64,000 bases of DNA from Anas platyrhynchos (Eukaryota > Chordata > Aves > Anseriformes > Anatidae): positions 6,882,001 to 6,946,000 of the forward strand of contig NC_092605.1 of assembly GCF_047663525.1 (NCBI RefSeq), given 5' to 3'. Made by a program: the position numbers and the translations under genes. Positions 26,501 to 40,300 of the stretch are shown here, one piece after another. The notes under the pieces were generated by a model. The model saw nothing but the letters and a program-made list of their open reading frames with translations, had not been told where the DNA came from and did not search any database. Within the stretch, counting starts at the first letter, position 1, and the number at the start of each line of letters is the position of its first letter.

Positions 26501-29500
26501 ACCCTGAGAGCAGAGTAATGACAGATCAAAGATGAAGTGACTCTTAAAAAAAAAAAAAAAAAAAAAAAGCACTTTTGCACTCACATCCACACAGGCCCTT
26601 CTTCCTGTTTCTAGAAATCAAATTCTTTTTGGTATGTGGGAGAGCTCTGAAGGAACAAGGCCAGTTTTCATTTTAAAACCACATTTATTTGATCAGCCTG
26701 TTCTTGAAGAGGACTGTGCACAGGCTAAGTCTCATGCAGGCAACATCACTGTTCAGTTAACCCTAGAAAAGTTACTTCAGGTTTGTCATTGGTAACAGGA
26801 AAAGCTTTAAGACAGATACGCTTTTTTTTTTTTTTTTTTTTTTAAACCTTAACAGCATACATTTCTACATCATCTTAAGATCATTGACCTGTCCTACAGA
26901 AGCTAGGACTTTTTCCTTTCCTTTTTCTGCCTTACATTTCTCACTTCCACTTAGACCTAGACTATGGTGGTGTAAAGCTACCAACTGCTCTGCTGGGGCA
27001 GAGCCCATTCCTGCATGAACAAATGATCCTGGGGATGGGTTAAGGCACTGGGAAGCCAGGGCAGGCGCTGTGTGCACATCCCAGCACTAAACTTCACTGC
27101 CAGACTACCAGCAGCACTGTATCAATGCAGAAAGCACACGGGCAACAACTGCTGTCTGCCCAGGTAGCACGAGCCCACTGCAGAGCCTACGCTTACTGCA
27201 GGAGTCAGTGCCCAGACCCCATACAGGAGTTGGGGTGGTGTAGGATACCTGAGAGGGCAGAAAGCCCACAGAACCACATACACAAAAAATAATATTCTTT
27301 TATCATATTTGAATCAGCAGCAGAAATTAATGCCAGATCAGAGCTGTGTGTCGTATGGCTGCGGCTTTTTTGACCTAATATTAAGCCTCCCAAGGTCAGA
27401 TTTAGAAATTGACAGCTTTAGGTCCAGGGTAGCTGCCAAGTATCCATGCAATATTACTGTGTATATTTTCTGACTTCTGCAACAGATTAGAGCTAAAAAG
27501 ATTTTCTGCCCTGAAAATCAAGCCCCTAACATAGGCACATTTTGACCTAAGTTCCTTATTCCTCCTGGAAGGGGGGAGATGGGGGGTGAGGAATGCAGCC
27601 CCCCCATCTCCTCTATAACTACAGCCTCAGGAATTAGCAAACTAAACACTTTTGCCGAGCAAGCACAGAGCATTATTAAAGACTGCCAAGCAACTCTGCT
27701 GGATTGCAAATCTGTTTGTGGGGACTATCTCCTGCAGTACATAAAGGTCAGAGCAAAGCAGAGCCCCAGCTGCCCGGACAATACACCTGACTGCTTATTG
27801 GTTTTGACTGCCCACTGAGTTGGGAAATAAGCTAACGGCATTCGTGGCCAGTCTAGCAAAAATAAGCTATTTTCTTACATGCTCTCCCCTGCAGCTGTGT
27901 ATTTATCATTGCAGCTCCATTGTCACCTCGTCTGCCCACTGCAGAACGAGCTACTGTCCTGGCAACATCAAAGGACACGCAGGGCAACAGGAGACTGCTG
28001 TCAAACCCATTTGACTGGGGAAAAGAGAGACTAAATTAGGGCACTCCTCCATTTTATTTATTTATTTTTTTTTCTGTTGAAGACTTCCCACTTCAATAGT
28101 TTTGATCTTATTGAGGCTCAGATGCCCAAAATTGTCTCCCTTGCTCAATTTAAGACAGTGTAAGTAGGGCATTTCTGCTACCCATGCATCAGAAATGCAC
28201 TTTGAAATCGTTTTCCACAGGAAGAAGCCCCCATAGCCTCTGCTCTTTAACTCTTCTTGCAGTCACTCACTGCAAATCTAGCCCCTTTAGGCACAGGAAT
28301 AATTAGAGCAGGTTTCTAGCTCCTCAAATTTAATCCCATTCCAGACGTAGTTACACAACAGCCACAGCGTGATCTATTCAGATGTGGACCCATGACACCC
28401 TGTTAAGCAACATCCCCTTGAAAACTAGTTTATTTAAAAATGCTTTTTCAGAAATCCAATTTTCTCTTCCATTAGGAGTTACTTTGTTTCTAGGTGCTAT
28501 CTTCTCTTAGCATAGGAAAAGACATGAAAGTTGCTAAAGAAAATGTTCCTGCAAAGAGGATAAGCACACAAAGAAGTATTCAGAAAATAACATATCTTAA
28601 AGTGGGAGTGTCAAAAGGGTCCCTTGCAAGCCAACAAATGAAGCTGGTGTATTCGGGGCAATGGCATTATAGGCTGCTTCCTGGTGAGTTGCTGCTGATC
28701 TCTTAGGGAAAATAAATAAAAAAAATAAAAAAGCATAGAAGACAGCAGCAAACTTTAAGCTGTACCAGAAAGCATCCCATGTGTGCATGCCACCCAACAC
28801 TAGCTCAGCATTAAAGAGCAGATCCCCCCCACGCTGCTTTGCTGCTCGTTATGCATTTCACAAGCGAATCCTGGTGGGAGGAGTGCTGTTTAAATTCTGT
28901 TAAGTGCAACTCAAACCACACCGTGCTCAGATTTTATTTTTTTTTCCATAACACAACTTATCCCCAGGAGGTGTGAGTTTTATGCAGTGCAGAAAACTGG
29001 GGGGGGTAAGGGGGGGGTGAAAAAAAGAGGTCAAGAAAACAAATTTTCAGAATGGGGAGTACTGGAATGCTTTTGCCCCATGCACACCATGGTGCTCCCA
29101 GCCCTGCCACGTAACTCTGTGCCAGCACCTCGGATGGTCACAGTGACTCAAGAGTACCTGTGCATAAAGGTCACGGGGACTTTCAGTTTAAGTGTTCCAA
29201 GTGCCTTTTTCCATCACCTCTGCTGCTAGTGCCAGTGATGAGCACACCAGGGGCTGAACCGCGATTTCCACGCTGCACGCACCTTGGCAGAGAGCAGGCA
29301 TGCCAGCCACAGCTTCCTGTTAATTAGCCTCTCGTATGAAAAGCAAAACTGCTTTGACTTTAGCAAGAAGTGAAAAACACAGCAGTGCATCTGCTGCTTC
29401 AGCTTACAAAGCTTAGCAGCGCATTCAGCCTGCAAGAAGTAAAAGGAATTGGACATTTGGGAGCAACCAGAGGAAAGGGTGAGATTAGGGGCCTCCGAGC

Positions 29501-32500
29501 TGCGATGGCAACAGCTCTGGGAGAACACACCGAGATAAGGCAATTGGTGCCCCACCTCTGCCAAGCCCAAACTGTAGGAAAGGAAGGATCAGAAGTTAAG
29601 GGTGCTTCAGAAAGCTATCTGTTAGGAGAAACACTGCCATAGCCCAAATATTTATGAGCTTTCTTAATTTCCAATCTGTTTTCTCAGGCTAGTGAATTAA
29701 CAGCATACAGGAAATAGCTGAATACTGTTCTTAATTACTTAACTGGATTTATCCAGTTTTGTGGTGTTTTTCAGATACCCACAAGAGCACCGTGCCTTCT
29801 ATCTATTACTGTTCTCAGCCAGGTGCCCAGCATTAATAAAGAAAATGTACAAAACAGTTACCCGAACCTGCACTAAGTGAGTAGATGCCATCAAGATAAA
29901 GGGACGTTTTTTGTTAAAGTTTGACTTCTTTACTACACAAAAGTGGGTGGGTAACGAAATTGCTTTCCATTTACCTCCTGAGCTCCAACAATCAAATTAT
30001 AGACATCCCTGGGAGCGTACAATGGGAAAAGCAAACTGTGCTTGCACAAAGCTGCATCCAGAGCTTGAACGCAGACTTCAGGTAACAAAATAAAGGTCTT
30101 TGAGTCCTCCACAATGCTTGGTCAAACCTGTAGATCCTCATTTCAGATTATTTGAGCAGAAGCTGAAGAACTGAAAAAGCAAATGACTCCCAAGGGACCT
30201 TCATACTTTTCAAAGGAATTTAACCCAAGCAGCCCCGGTGCAAGGCAGACCCAGACCGAGCACACATGTGCTCCACCACAGCTGAGTTCTGGTTGGTCAT
30301 GGCCCTCAGAAAACTGCTAGAAACTACAGGGATTAAGACATCTTTTGGCAAGACCTACATCTTCTTGCCAGTATAAGAGAGACCCGGGGTATTTTATTCC
30401 AGCCCAAGCAGCACAGATTAGAATCAACAACCTAAACAAGTTCTGCAGCTTCTCGGATGGCCTCAGGCCAAAATGTCACCCTGCCTCAGTTCTTCACTTG
30501 GGCAAACACGAGGCTCCAGAGCCTACTGAAAGCATAAACTGGAGTTAATGGACCATCAGCATGCATGGGAATTATACAGGGGTCCAATCCAAAACCTAAT
30601 CTGAAATCAGAAGCATTTTCAGTCACCTATCTCTGGGTATCAAGGTGAGAACATGCCCACCAAGGCACCTGACTTGTCAAGGTGACCCTCCTGTGGGAGC
30701 ACTCGGTTACAGAAAACCAGCTCTGTAGCATCCTTGCCTTTGCTGCTGTTCCCAGGACAAGAAACTGCAAACTCCCAGCACCGTGAAATGCATTATTTCA
30801 CTGGCTACTACCATACTAAAAACTATCCTGTGCCAAACTTCAGCAATCTAGATTAAAACATACTGGTACACAGCAAGTATTTCCTACGGCTAGGGAAACC
30901 TTAAGAGAATGTGGCTAGGCAAAGTCAGAGCCAGCAAAAGGGGTAAATCCCCCCCCAGATTTGGAAAATTGTAAGGGTGTGCTGTGTCATTCAACCTTCC
31001 CGAAAAAAGGGAAAGGCCTATTCACAACCTATGTGTGTTTTCTACTAAATTATTTGCTAGGCTCTGATTAAGTGGGAAAGAATGACTGTAAACTAATAAA
31101 ACTTGAGGTTTTCTAATTAAACCACAGGCACCCTGCCAAGCTTTGCTGATTTGTTGATGCACCCTGCAATGTCAGGGCTCTGAGGACACAACAGGTCATT
31201 AAAGTATTAAACAGATGACTTACACTCTTTAATCAGAGCTGGGGATGCCAGGTTAGGAAGAGAGAGTAAACTCAGGGGCAGAGTACAATAATTATCACCA
31301 GGAAACAAACACACCATTTGAGGAAAGTTGAGAGAAATCGTTGGTGATTGCTGGAGCAGTTATTGCTCAAGGAAAAGGGCTGGAGCACCCCACACCTGGG
31401 GCTTTTACAGCAGAGCCCAGACGACAACGTGCCCTTCATGCCCTCAGCTCTTCGCTAACCGAGGGCAGGAAGCAGGCGAGCTTCCTCTGCCCCGCTCTGC
31501 GGCAGCATCCACACACCTACCTCCCGCGCCATCAAGCTATCACAGATGGGTGGTCAGGTTCAATCCGCCACCAAAGCGCCCCAAGCCGCTTGTGTGACTG
31601 AGTATGAAGTATTCTTGGGTGGAAACAGAGCCTCAAATCCAGTTTTCAGCTCCTTTAAGGTCAGAACTTGCTCCTGGCTCGAGCCTCCCCTCTGACAAAG
31701 AGGCCACCGGTGATTTCAGTCAGTCACTTGTAAACTTCCTCCCCAAACGAACGGCTCGGCAAAAGGCATTTATTTGGGGGTTTCACAGAAAAACTAGAAG
31801 CAGCTACAGAAGAAAGGAGGTCCACAAATTGCATAGAGTCCCAAATATATTGCTCCATAGAAGCCTCACAAGGCAGCTATTTGGCAGTTTCCCCAGACAT
31901 ATAGATATTTATAGGAGAATAAAAGTGCTCATCTGACTGAGTAGTGGAAAGAGTCATGTATGGCATTTTCATCGTGTTTTCACCCCCCGCCGCCCCTCCC
32001 CAGAGTCTAGGGATCCAAAAAAAGGGAAGAGAAATAATTTAAAATACAATAGAGATCCCTTGTTTGCCCTGAAGGCTCTGCTGATGAACTATTAAAAAGC
32101 TTCTTCTGTCCAAACAAGACACTTGGAGCGTGAAGCAGATAGCCTACCACGTTGTTTTATAAGACAGCACTGAAATTCAATCAGTGTCTGTTACAGCTGA
32201 AAATACAGCAGTCATAGAAAAAGTGATTTAATATGCCTATCAAAGAGGAAGGCTGTAATTGGATTCAGTCCTCACTTTGACTTCTGAAAGTCTCTGAAGA
32301 AAGCTCCCATCAACTTCAGAAATCTCCAAGATTTTATGTGGAATGAGGAGCACTCAGTTCTAAAAACACTGCAGTTTGTGCCGAGTGGGGATAGCGAGCA
32401 TGCCAGCAGCGAGTCCACTTGATTTTAGCAAAGCTCAAGAGAAACCGTATCTATGTGCAAATTAAAAACAGCAGTAATGAGCATTACTTCTCGCATATTT

Positions 32501-34283
32501 TTACCTATATGCAAAAGCAATTTCAACTTTTCTTTGAAAAAAAGTGTCTATGACTTTCCTTGGTAAGTTTAAGTGACTTGCTTATGGCTAGCCCGCCTGT
32601 GTCTCCATCCTCACAGCCAAAGAAAGAAGTACTGAATCTGGGAACATTCTCCAAATAACTGATTAAACAATGTATTTAATGTCTTCTGCAATGGAATTTT
32701 ACTACATAGCTAGCATTCTGCACAGTATATTCATCTTTGCAGAAATGATCTTGCTGGGAAAACAGCTCTGCAGTTTTGCAGTTGCAGACACCCAACCTCT
32801 TTTGCAGCACTCGTGCAACATAGAAGCAGGGAAGTCTGCTTTAAATGCACAACCCTCGATGCTGCATTACAAGTTGCACACAGGGCAGGAGCAAAGAGGG
32901 CAACTTAAATATTTGAATATTTGTGTTTATAGTTTTTTGGTTTTAATGGCAAACACGCCATCTATCAGTTACTGGGGTTACTGCATTAGCCCTCAGCCAA
33001 CTACCGTCTTGCTAAGTTAGGAACCGTCTATCAGGGTCAAACTAAGATCTGTGTAAAACAAAGCCACATCTGAACCAGCGTGCCAACATCCAAATGCTAG
33101 CAGAGAGGCAAGTATGCACAAATATACAGCCATATAAATGCAGGGTCCTGTTGTGGAAGGGAGCAAGAGGAGGAGGGAGAATGGGACTCAAGCTCTGCAA
33201 TCATTTATCCCAAAAAAGGATGAGAGATGCGCTGCCTAGAAATACAGCTGCAGTCTAATTAGCCACACCACTGTGTATCAAGTAGCTTCTCAGCCAAAGC
33301 ACAGGGCATCCATGCCACCGAAACTCGGCAGCCTACGTACTGCTTTTGGGGCTGATTATTAGCTGGGTTTTACCCTGGGCCAAGACATTGCAAGTGTGCA
33401 TTGCTGTGGGGCTGCCTTCACCCCACACCGCTACAAAAAGAGAAACCTGGCTGCCACCACAGCTCCCCACAGAGGACACCCAAACCTTGATGCCTTCCTA
33501 GTCCTTTGGGACAAACTGTCCTCAGCCTGCTGGTTCTCTAGCTGTACTGGAAATTTCCCCTCCTAGGTTTCAGGGTAAAAGTTAGGGGCAATTCTGCACA
33601 GAGGAGAAGCAGGGATCAGATAGTGCCTATCTGAAAAGAATTTCCCATTCCCCTTGCCATCCTCCACAAATGCTAGTTAGTATTTTTTTTTCAAACTGCC
33701 TAATTGATTAGCATAATTAGGTTAAACCTAGAGCTTTTGTTCTCAAATAATATTTAGCATCAGAATTTTCAGGCTTGTAAACTCTTTCAATTAGTCCATA
33801 CCCCCCCCCTTCTTACAAACTTCCCTGGTGTAACACTGCAGAACTTGCTCTACAGAATGGGTGAGAGAAGACACCGTGTTAAAGCATCACACAGTAATGC
33901 TCCAGAGAGTATACCAGCCAGAGTTGAGGAAGGAACACACCGCTTTCCTTGTTTTTAAAAAAAAAAAAAAAGCAATAATTAGGTCAGCAAGCAGCAGTAG
34001 TTGCAGAAGAAAAAAAAATCACGGAAAAGGAGTTCCTCCTTGTTTAAATGTTTGTTATTCAAAACATGCAGTGGGGTCTTAAAAACTGAGTAAAATAGTG
34101 GTTAGAAAACTGTTACAGCAAGGCTCGGAAGCCCAGTTCACACTGGAGTTCACTGCAGGGTAAAGCCAGTTCCTGTGATTCACCCCATGCCTGTAAGGGG
34201 AGAACTGTTCACAATGTAGCCCTTAACAAATCATTTGGAATTCAGCCTATGCTACCAGCTTCCAAAAAACAACAACAAGGCAA

Positions 34284-34314
<31 letters not shown>

Positions 34315-37300
34315 GAAAAAAAAAGAAAATCAATTCTTCCGCAATAGCCTGTTTATAAAACATGTCCTTAAAAGCACATGAAATTCAGACCCAACCACTT
34401 TCCCACTCACTCACTCCACCATCTGTTATGCATTCAATACAGTACGTGAAAATATGACCATTATCCCAGAACTCACCAGAAACTGTGTGCAAATCAGATG
34501 CAATCCCCTTGTTCATCAATTCGTACTGGAAGCCTGTAATCTTCCTGCTAATGTCCTGCTGAGGAGTGGCCTCAACAAACAGGCCCCCCTGATCATAGCC
34601 AAAGCAGTACACTTTACTGGGGCTGCGTTCTCCATCTCGGACCAAGAGTTTCAGTTCTCCAGTTTTTTCCAAATAAATATTTGCTCCTGCAGAGTCCTTG
34701 AAGGGCTTTATGCAAACAGTCAAATGTTTGTACGAGGCAGGTGAAGTATTGGGTCGCAGATTGACTATGAGTGCTCCCGTGGGATACATCCACTCTATCG
34801 ACCCTTCAGAACAGCGGAGGTAGACCTGTTCAACATCCTTCTTGTGAGACTCGTGAGTTAAGCCACTGAGGGAGGAAAGAAAGAGAAAGTTAGGCAAATG
34901 ACAGAGCCAATAAAGTGATTGTCATAACCTCAAACCTTCAAAGAGCCACATCAACAAACCCAGGAAATCTGCAGCAGGGTTGAGTATTAGCCCAGCCAGC
35001 AGCCGTCAGAAGCGTTCATCTCTTGCAAGGCTGCAAGCTTAATGTTATGGGACAATTTAAAATCATCTCCCAAAAGAAAAAGTCAAACCACTAGTAATTG
35101 ACTCCAAAATTAAATAGGATATAAGCACATGATCAAACGCAATTAAATTACTAGAGCCTCAGTTACTGCCCATCAGCTGAGCTGTGGCAAATGACTTGGC
35201 GCATGCTAACTTAAACACGTACGCTTCAGCTCCCTTCCTGGTGGCTTAAACCAGCACGGACTCAGCTTCACAGATCAGACTCCACCTTTCTCCAAGTACT
35301 TTGTTCCCCTTCCAAGTCTATATTCCCAATGGATCTGAAACTGGGAGGGATGCCAAGCTCACCCTGTGAACTGGAGCAAAGGGATGCTCTGGGTGCTACT
35401 GGTACACCCCCCAGCTGGGCAGCCCCAGTCTCCAAACTGGGAGGCTGGGAGAGAAGACACAGACTTATGCTCCTTTTTTCTTTCTGTACGTGTGCCATGC
35501 TCTTCCACTTCTCCCCAGTATGAAGTTTAAACTTAGCCCACCACGTAGCTCTGCCAGGCTATGAGCAGACACACAGCTCTGAGTGCTCAGCAGAGAAAGC
35601 GAGCATGTGGCCAGTTACCAGTGCTAGGACACCAGGCTACTGTGGCTCCTGGATCCTTACCCAGCACCAGAGCAAAAAAATAACACCCCAGCAGCCATTT
35701 TGAGTGCCAATGATCACAGAGATGGGACAGAAGAGCAACACAGGGATTCCAGGCCAGCTGCCAGAAAGAAGGGCAGCCCACCAGGGCAAGATGATGGAAA
35801 ATTCGCCATTGCCTAAACTGAGAACAGCTCTGAACAACTCCTGCTGCATGTCACTGCTGCTGGGCCAACCCCACAAATCTTTACCCAGTGATTTAAAGCA
35901 CTAATATTCAGTACTTAAAGGGAGGCTCCATTACTTGGGGGCCTACAAGAAAGTTTCAGAGGGACTTTTTGTCACAGCGTGGCAATAGGACAAGGGGCAA
36001 TGGTTTTAAACTGAAAAAGGGTAGATTTAGGTTAGACATCAGGAAGAATTTTGTTGCTATGAGAGTGATGAAGTCCCAGGTTGCCCAGAGAAGCTGTGGT
36101 TGCTCCATCCCTGTCAATGCCCAAGGTCAGGCTGGATGGGCCTTGAGCAGCCTGGGCTGCTGGGAGGTGTCCCTGCCCATGGCAGGGGCTTGGAATTAGC
36201 TGCACTTTAAGGTCCCTTCCAACCCAATCTACTCTATGATGCCACATGCTGTAGACACTTAAGTTAAAAGAGAAAGTTGTGGGAAGCCTGGTTTATTGGT
36301 GACGGTTTTGGGGCCCTTACTTAAAAATCAGGGCCGTCAGTTCCAGTCCCTGAGCTGTCACAAACCTAGAATGTGAGCATAAGCAAATCATTTCACCACT
36401 AAGCCTCTTTCTCCTCCTACACTTTGCATACCCAGTTTCCAAATATAAACACCTATTCTGTGCCCATAGAGCACCACCCAACATGAGACCCTTCAACGCA
36501 GTTCCCTGGCCTGCTTTGCAGTACTCTGGAGAAGCTTCACAACGCTCCCATTTACAGGCAGATGAAACAAGACAGGAGAAAAACGTAAAAAGGATTAAGT
36601 GACTTGTCTAAGGGTACACAGGAAATCCGTGGCAAAGACAGAATGTATTTTAGTATAGCTCAAGCAATGACATCAAGCTCTGGTTTCTCAACAGAAACCT
36701 CCAACTACATAGCTCCCCACCCCAAAGAGATATTCAGGTGCTGAACGGGGTTTAAATTCAAGTCAGCATTTAGAAAGTAACAAGAAGCCATGTGTAAAAT
36801 AAGGGGGGAAAAAACCACACACACAAGCCAACATATGGTTTGCATTTACTGTTGATGTGACTCATTATTGTGAGTGTCAGTGTGACCCACTTGGTAGAGG
36901 TTACATGAGGAAGCTCAGGAAAAAAAGTCATATTTAATAATAATAGTGCCTGCAAACATGTGCTTTTGAATAATCTTGAAAGCCACATCAAGCACACAGA
37001 TGAGGAGAAATGAGGGACGAGTTTTTGACCTCTAGTCTCTTGCCCTCAAATTCAGTAGTACTTGACATGTTCAGGAAACTTAACTTTCAATGGGATATTT
37101 CAAGTTGACTGTAAATCCACATCTGGTCCACAAAGTCAGTTTTCACTGCAGCATGAGCACGATGCCACTCAACAGAAAACACAGAAGTCTGTTCGCTCAC
37201 AAGCAGCAAATAAGTAAAACGAAATAGTGTAAAGCTTATCCTGCAGCAAAGGGGCAAAAAAACAACCCTCACGCATCACTTGTTCCTACTCCAGACATCA

Positions 37301-40300
37301 AAACAAGCTGCATAGGTTTTGCAGGCCTTCTACTGGGAACTTCCACTCCGAAGCCTTAGTGCTTAAACAGAAGGAAGATACCAGGGGCAAAACTCTGAAC
37401 TAATGTAGTGAAACTGCTGTAGCAAGTGATCCTACCAAGAATGAGGCAGTGCATTTCTGCCAGAGAAAAAAGCCTCAACATTAATTTTGTTCAAACATTC
37501 ATGCTGTTCAAACAGCAACAAAAAAACAGGGTGGACTCTGAAATTATCTTCTGAAAGCCAATTATATCCCACAGGCAAGAGTGATGCCATTAGACAGATG
37601 CATCAAGCACAAGTACCTGTACGCATTAAGCCTTATAATAAAGGATGACTCAAAAGTTAAGCAGATTTCAAAATACATGCTGGCATTACTTAATAGCAAC
37701 CACCATCATCCAGTAAAACCTGTCACTTTGCTTTCTGTCAAAACGACTTGTCACCACGCCGAGTTGTTTAATGTCATATTTAGCTCTCAGTAGCCAGCCA
37801 TATGACACAGCACATCCACATAATAATGGAGGTCCAGGAGCCTTTTTTTTCCCCCCAAGTTTGTTTGAGGTTTGTTTTTGTTTTCACTTACATAGCAAAG
37901 AGATAGGGCAGCATGGTTACAGTGATGGATGAGCCATCCACCACCTCCTTCAGACCTGTGCAGTTTATTGGGACTTAAATCTACAAGTACTACTTCCTCA
38001 TACTGATCCATGAGAACATCCTGAATCACTGCATTTGTCTCTTCGCTCTTTTCTCTTTCTGGTTTCAGCCCTGTCCCTGTGTCTGCCTTGGAAGATCTAT
38101 TGGTGTATCAGTGCAGTAAGCTGCGACACTGTAACTTGCAACGGGCGTCATTCAGAGGAAAAAAAAATGATGGCACAGGGAGGGAATGCTCACACTATCT
38201 ACTCTAGCCATTTATTTATTCTATTTTAGATGTTCTGAAGAGTCCTCAGAGTACCCATGTCCTCCCAGCACCCCTCAGCAAACACAAGGAAGGAACTTTA
38301 GATTCTAATTTGGGGGATCTAATTGAGGATGACAATCTAGACGACCTTCAAGACTTCCCCAGAGTGTCCTCTGGTGCAGAGGGCAATACCAACAGATTCA
38401 GCCACATCAGAGCTGAATTCTTGCTCTTCCAGACTATATCAAAAAGGCCAGACTAGCATATTCCCATGTCATCAGGGCAGTTTTGCCCACAGCACGGTGA
38501 AGTCACTGCAACATGAAAACCTGAACTTGCAGTGAGAGTAATAACCAGATGCACACCACAGTGAAATTTCTGCTTGCTTTTGGACAACGCTCTCCTGCAA
38601 GTTCTCTACCAAACTATTTATTAAGATGCTGCTATGGCCTACTGAGTGTACTTAAATTGCAGGTGTCGCTTTGTGCATTGCATCAGACTCCCCTGGAAGC
38701 ATGAGGGATATGGATAGGAATCCTAGCAACGCTCTTCATAGTACTCAGGGATATTAGCTGGTCACTTCTCCAAAAGCTAATGTGGAAAAAAAAAAATCAC
38801 ATCCAATATATTCTACTTCTAAGAGCATTGCTTTTAATATAGAAGTATATAAAGGTGAGAATACACTTTCAGGTTTACTGTAGGAGATGACTAGACTCTC
38901 AATTCTGCCTGTACAAGACAACCTAGAACTTTTCTGTGGGAAGAAAGGTTTGATTCTGGCATTCATTTGATTTTGGCTCGCTTTTTTTTTTTTTTTCAAA
39001 CAGTTAAGGTAAAAAATATCACATGACTTCAGAACATTATATTCCACATAATAAAAATCCTTTCTGACCCAAGTAGCTATTAGTATCCACACTGAAATAC
39101 TTAATTAGACAGTATTTATTGGTACATCAAAGTACCTTTCTTTCCTTTTTAACTGCTAGTCCTGCAGGACAAAGCAGATGCTGTTTAACACCCGTAGGAC
39201 TGCCAGCACTTCTGAAGACACCTGTTTGCTACCAGCAAGGCCAGAGCCAGCCTGGTTTACACCTCCCAAGACCCCTGTCCACCCGGGCATCAGGACTGTT
39301 GCCCACCAGTGGAAGCACCCAGCTGAACAGCGTGTGCAGGGAGGCAGCTCTTCCTCCTCCGTGCATCAGTGTGGAGCTGTCATCGTCGGTCCTGCTTGGC
39401 TCACCAGAGCAACAACAGGCAAGTGAGTCCAAGCTTGCATCACACATTTGCCCCGAACTCAGTAACAGGAAATGATATTTCACTTTTTTTTTTTTTTTCA
39501 AGCATCACCCCCTTAGCTGACACACAAGGCATTACTTATTCCAGCCCTGCTCAGGTGACACGGATGGTCACTGCTTGCTCTGCAAAAACAGAACAAAAAT
39601 GAGAAGCTGCCAGGACAGGAACAGAGCGTTTTGTCACTTTTTTTTTTTTTTTTAAATGGTGCAGTAACCATGTGGTAAGGTCCAGGTACCTACATACAGC
39701 TAGAGGGCTTCGGGATGAAAGGAGGAACAGCTTTTGGGTGGGTGGGGAGGTAGAAGGGGGATTGGAAAAGTGAAATAATACAATTAGGAGGTTGCCAGAG
39801 AACTAATAGGTTTGGTCCATATCAAATGGACTCACCTTCAAGTGGATTCACTGAGATTAACTACACTTCAATGGTCAAGAGACAAAAAAAAAAAAGTTCA
39901 GAAAAAGTAAATAGCAGGCATCAGCGCGTTTCAGAGTAACAGCTAGGAAACCGTTCCGCTGCGAGTCAGTCCAGCTGCTTCCCCACTCCGCACTCTCCCT
40001 GCTCCAACCTACCTTACCGACACAAGCTGGCCAAGCCTTTATTTTAAGGAAACTGAGGTTTAAGCAGAACATCGGAGTCAACATTTTGGACTCCCCGAGT
40101 ACTCATCTCCGAGCCGACGGAATGCCTGATCCCCAACACCCGCTGAAAACTCCCAACAGCCCAGGAGGTCCCAGACCCAACCACAGACGCTAAACTTATT
40201 ACGAGCAATTAAAGGCGAGATAATTCGCCAGATAAACACTTGAGGAGCGGAGAGGTTTCACCAAGCACCGCCAGCAGCCGGCAGGACGCACCGGGAGCAT

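Larger units (their letters stand above)
18335..34476 (-). other. METRNL: METRNL intron 2 (16.1 kb)
   Basis: A large phase-1 intron bounded by GTGAGT (34476 downward) and CTCTCCAG (ending at 18335). It contains only short chance ORFs. It carries several homopolymer tracts: an A run near 19324-19342, A23 at 26546-26568, T22 at 26822-26843, and an A-rich block at 34282-34328. A (TTTA)n patch lies near 28053-28075. I see no recognisable nested gene or RNA gene. Intronic enhancers are possible but cannot be read from one sequence. Confidence 0.92.

Noticed and set aside
29741-29758. 8-bp perfect inverted repeat AACTGGAT-TT-ATCCAGTT
   Set aside because: A few such hairpins are expected by chance in 64 kb, and nothing around it suggests a function.
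32555-32600. Possible further MIR-like core around TTTAAGTGACTTGCTTATGG
   Set aside because: The match is too short. Flanking bases do not continue the MIR order.
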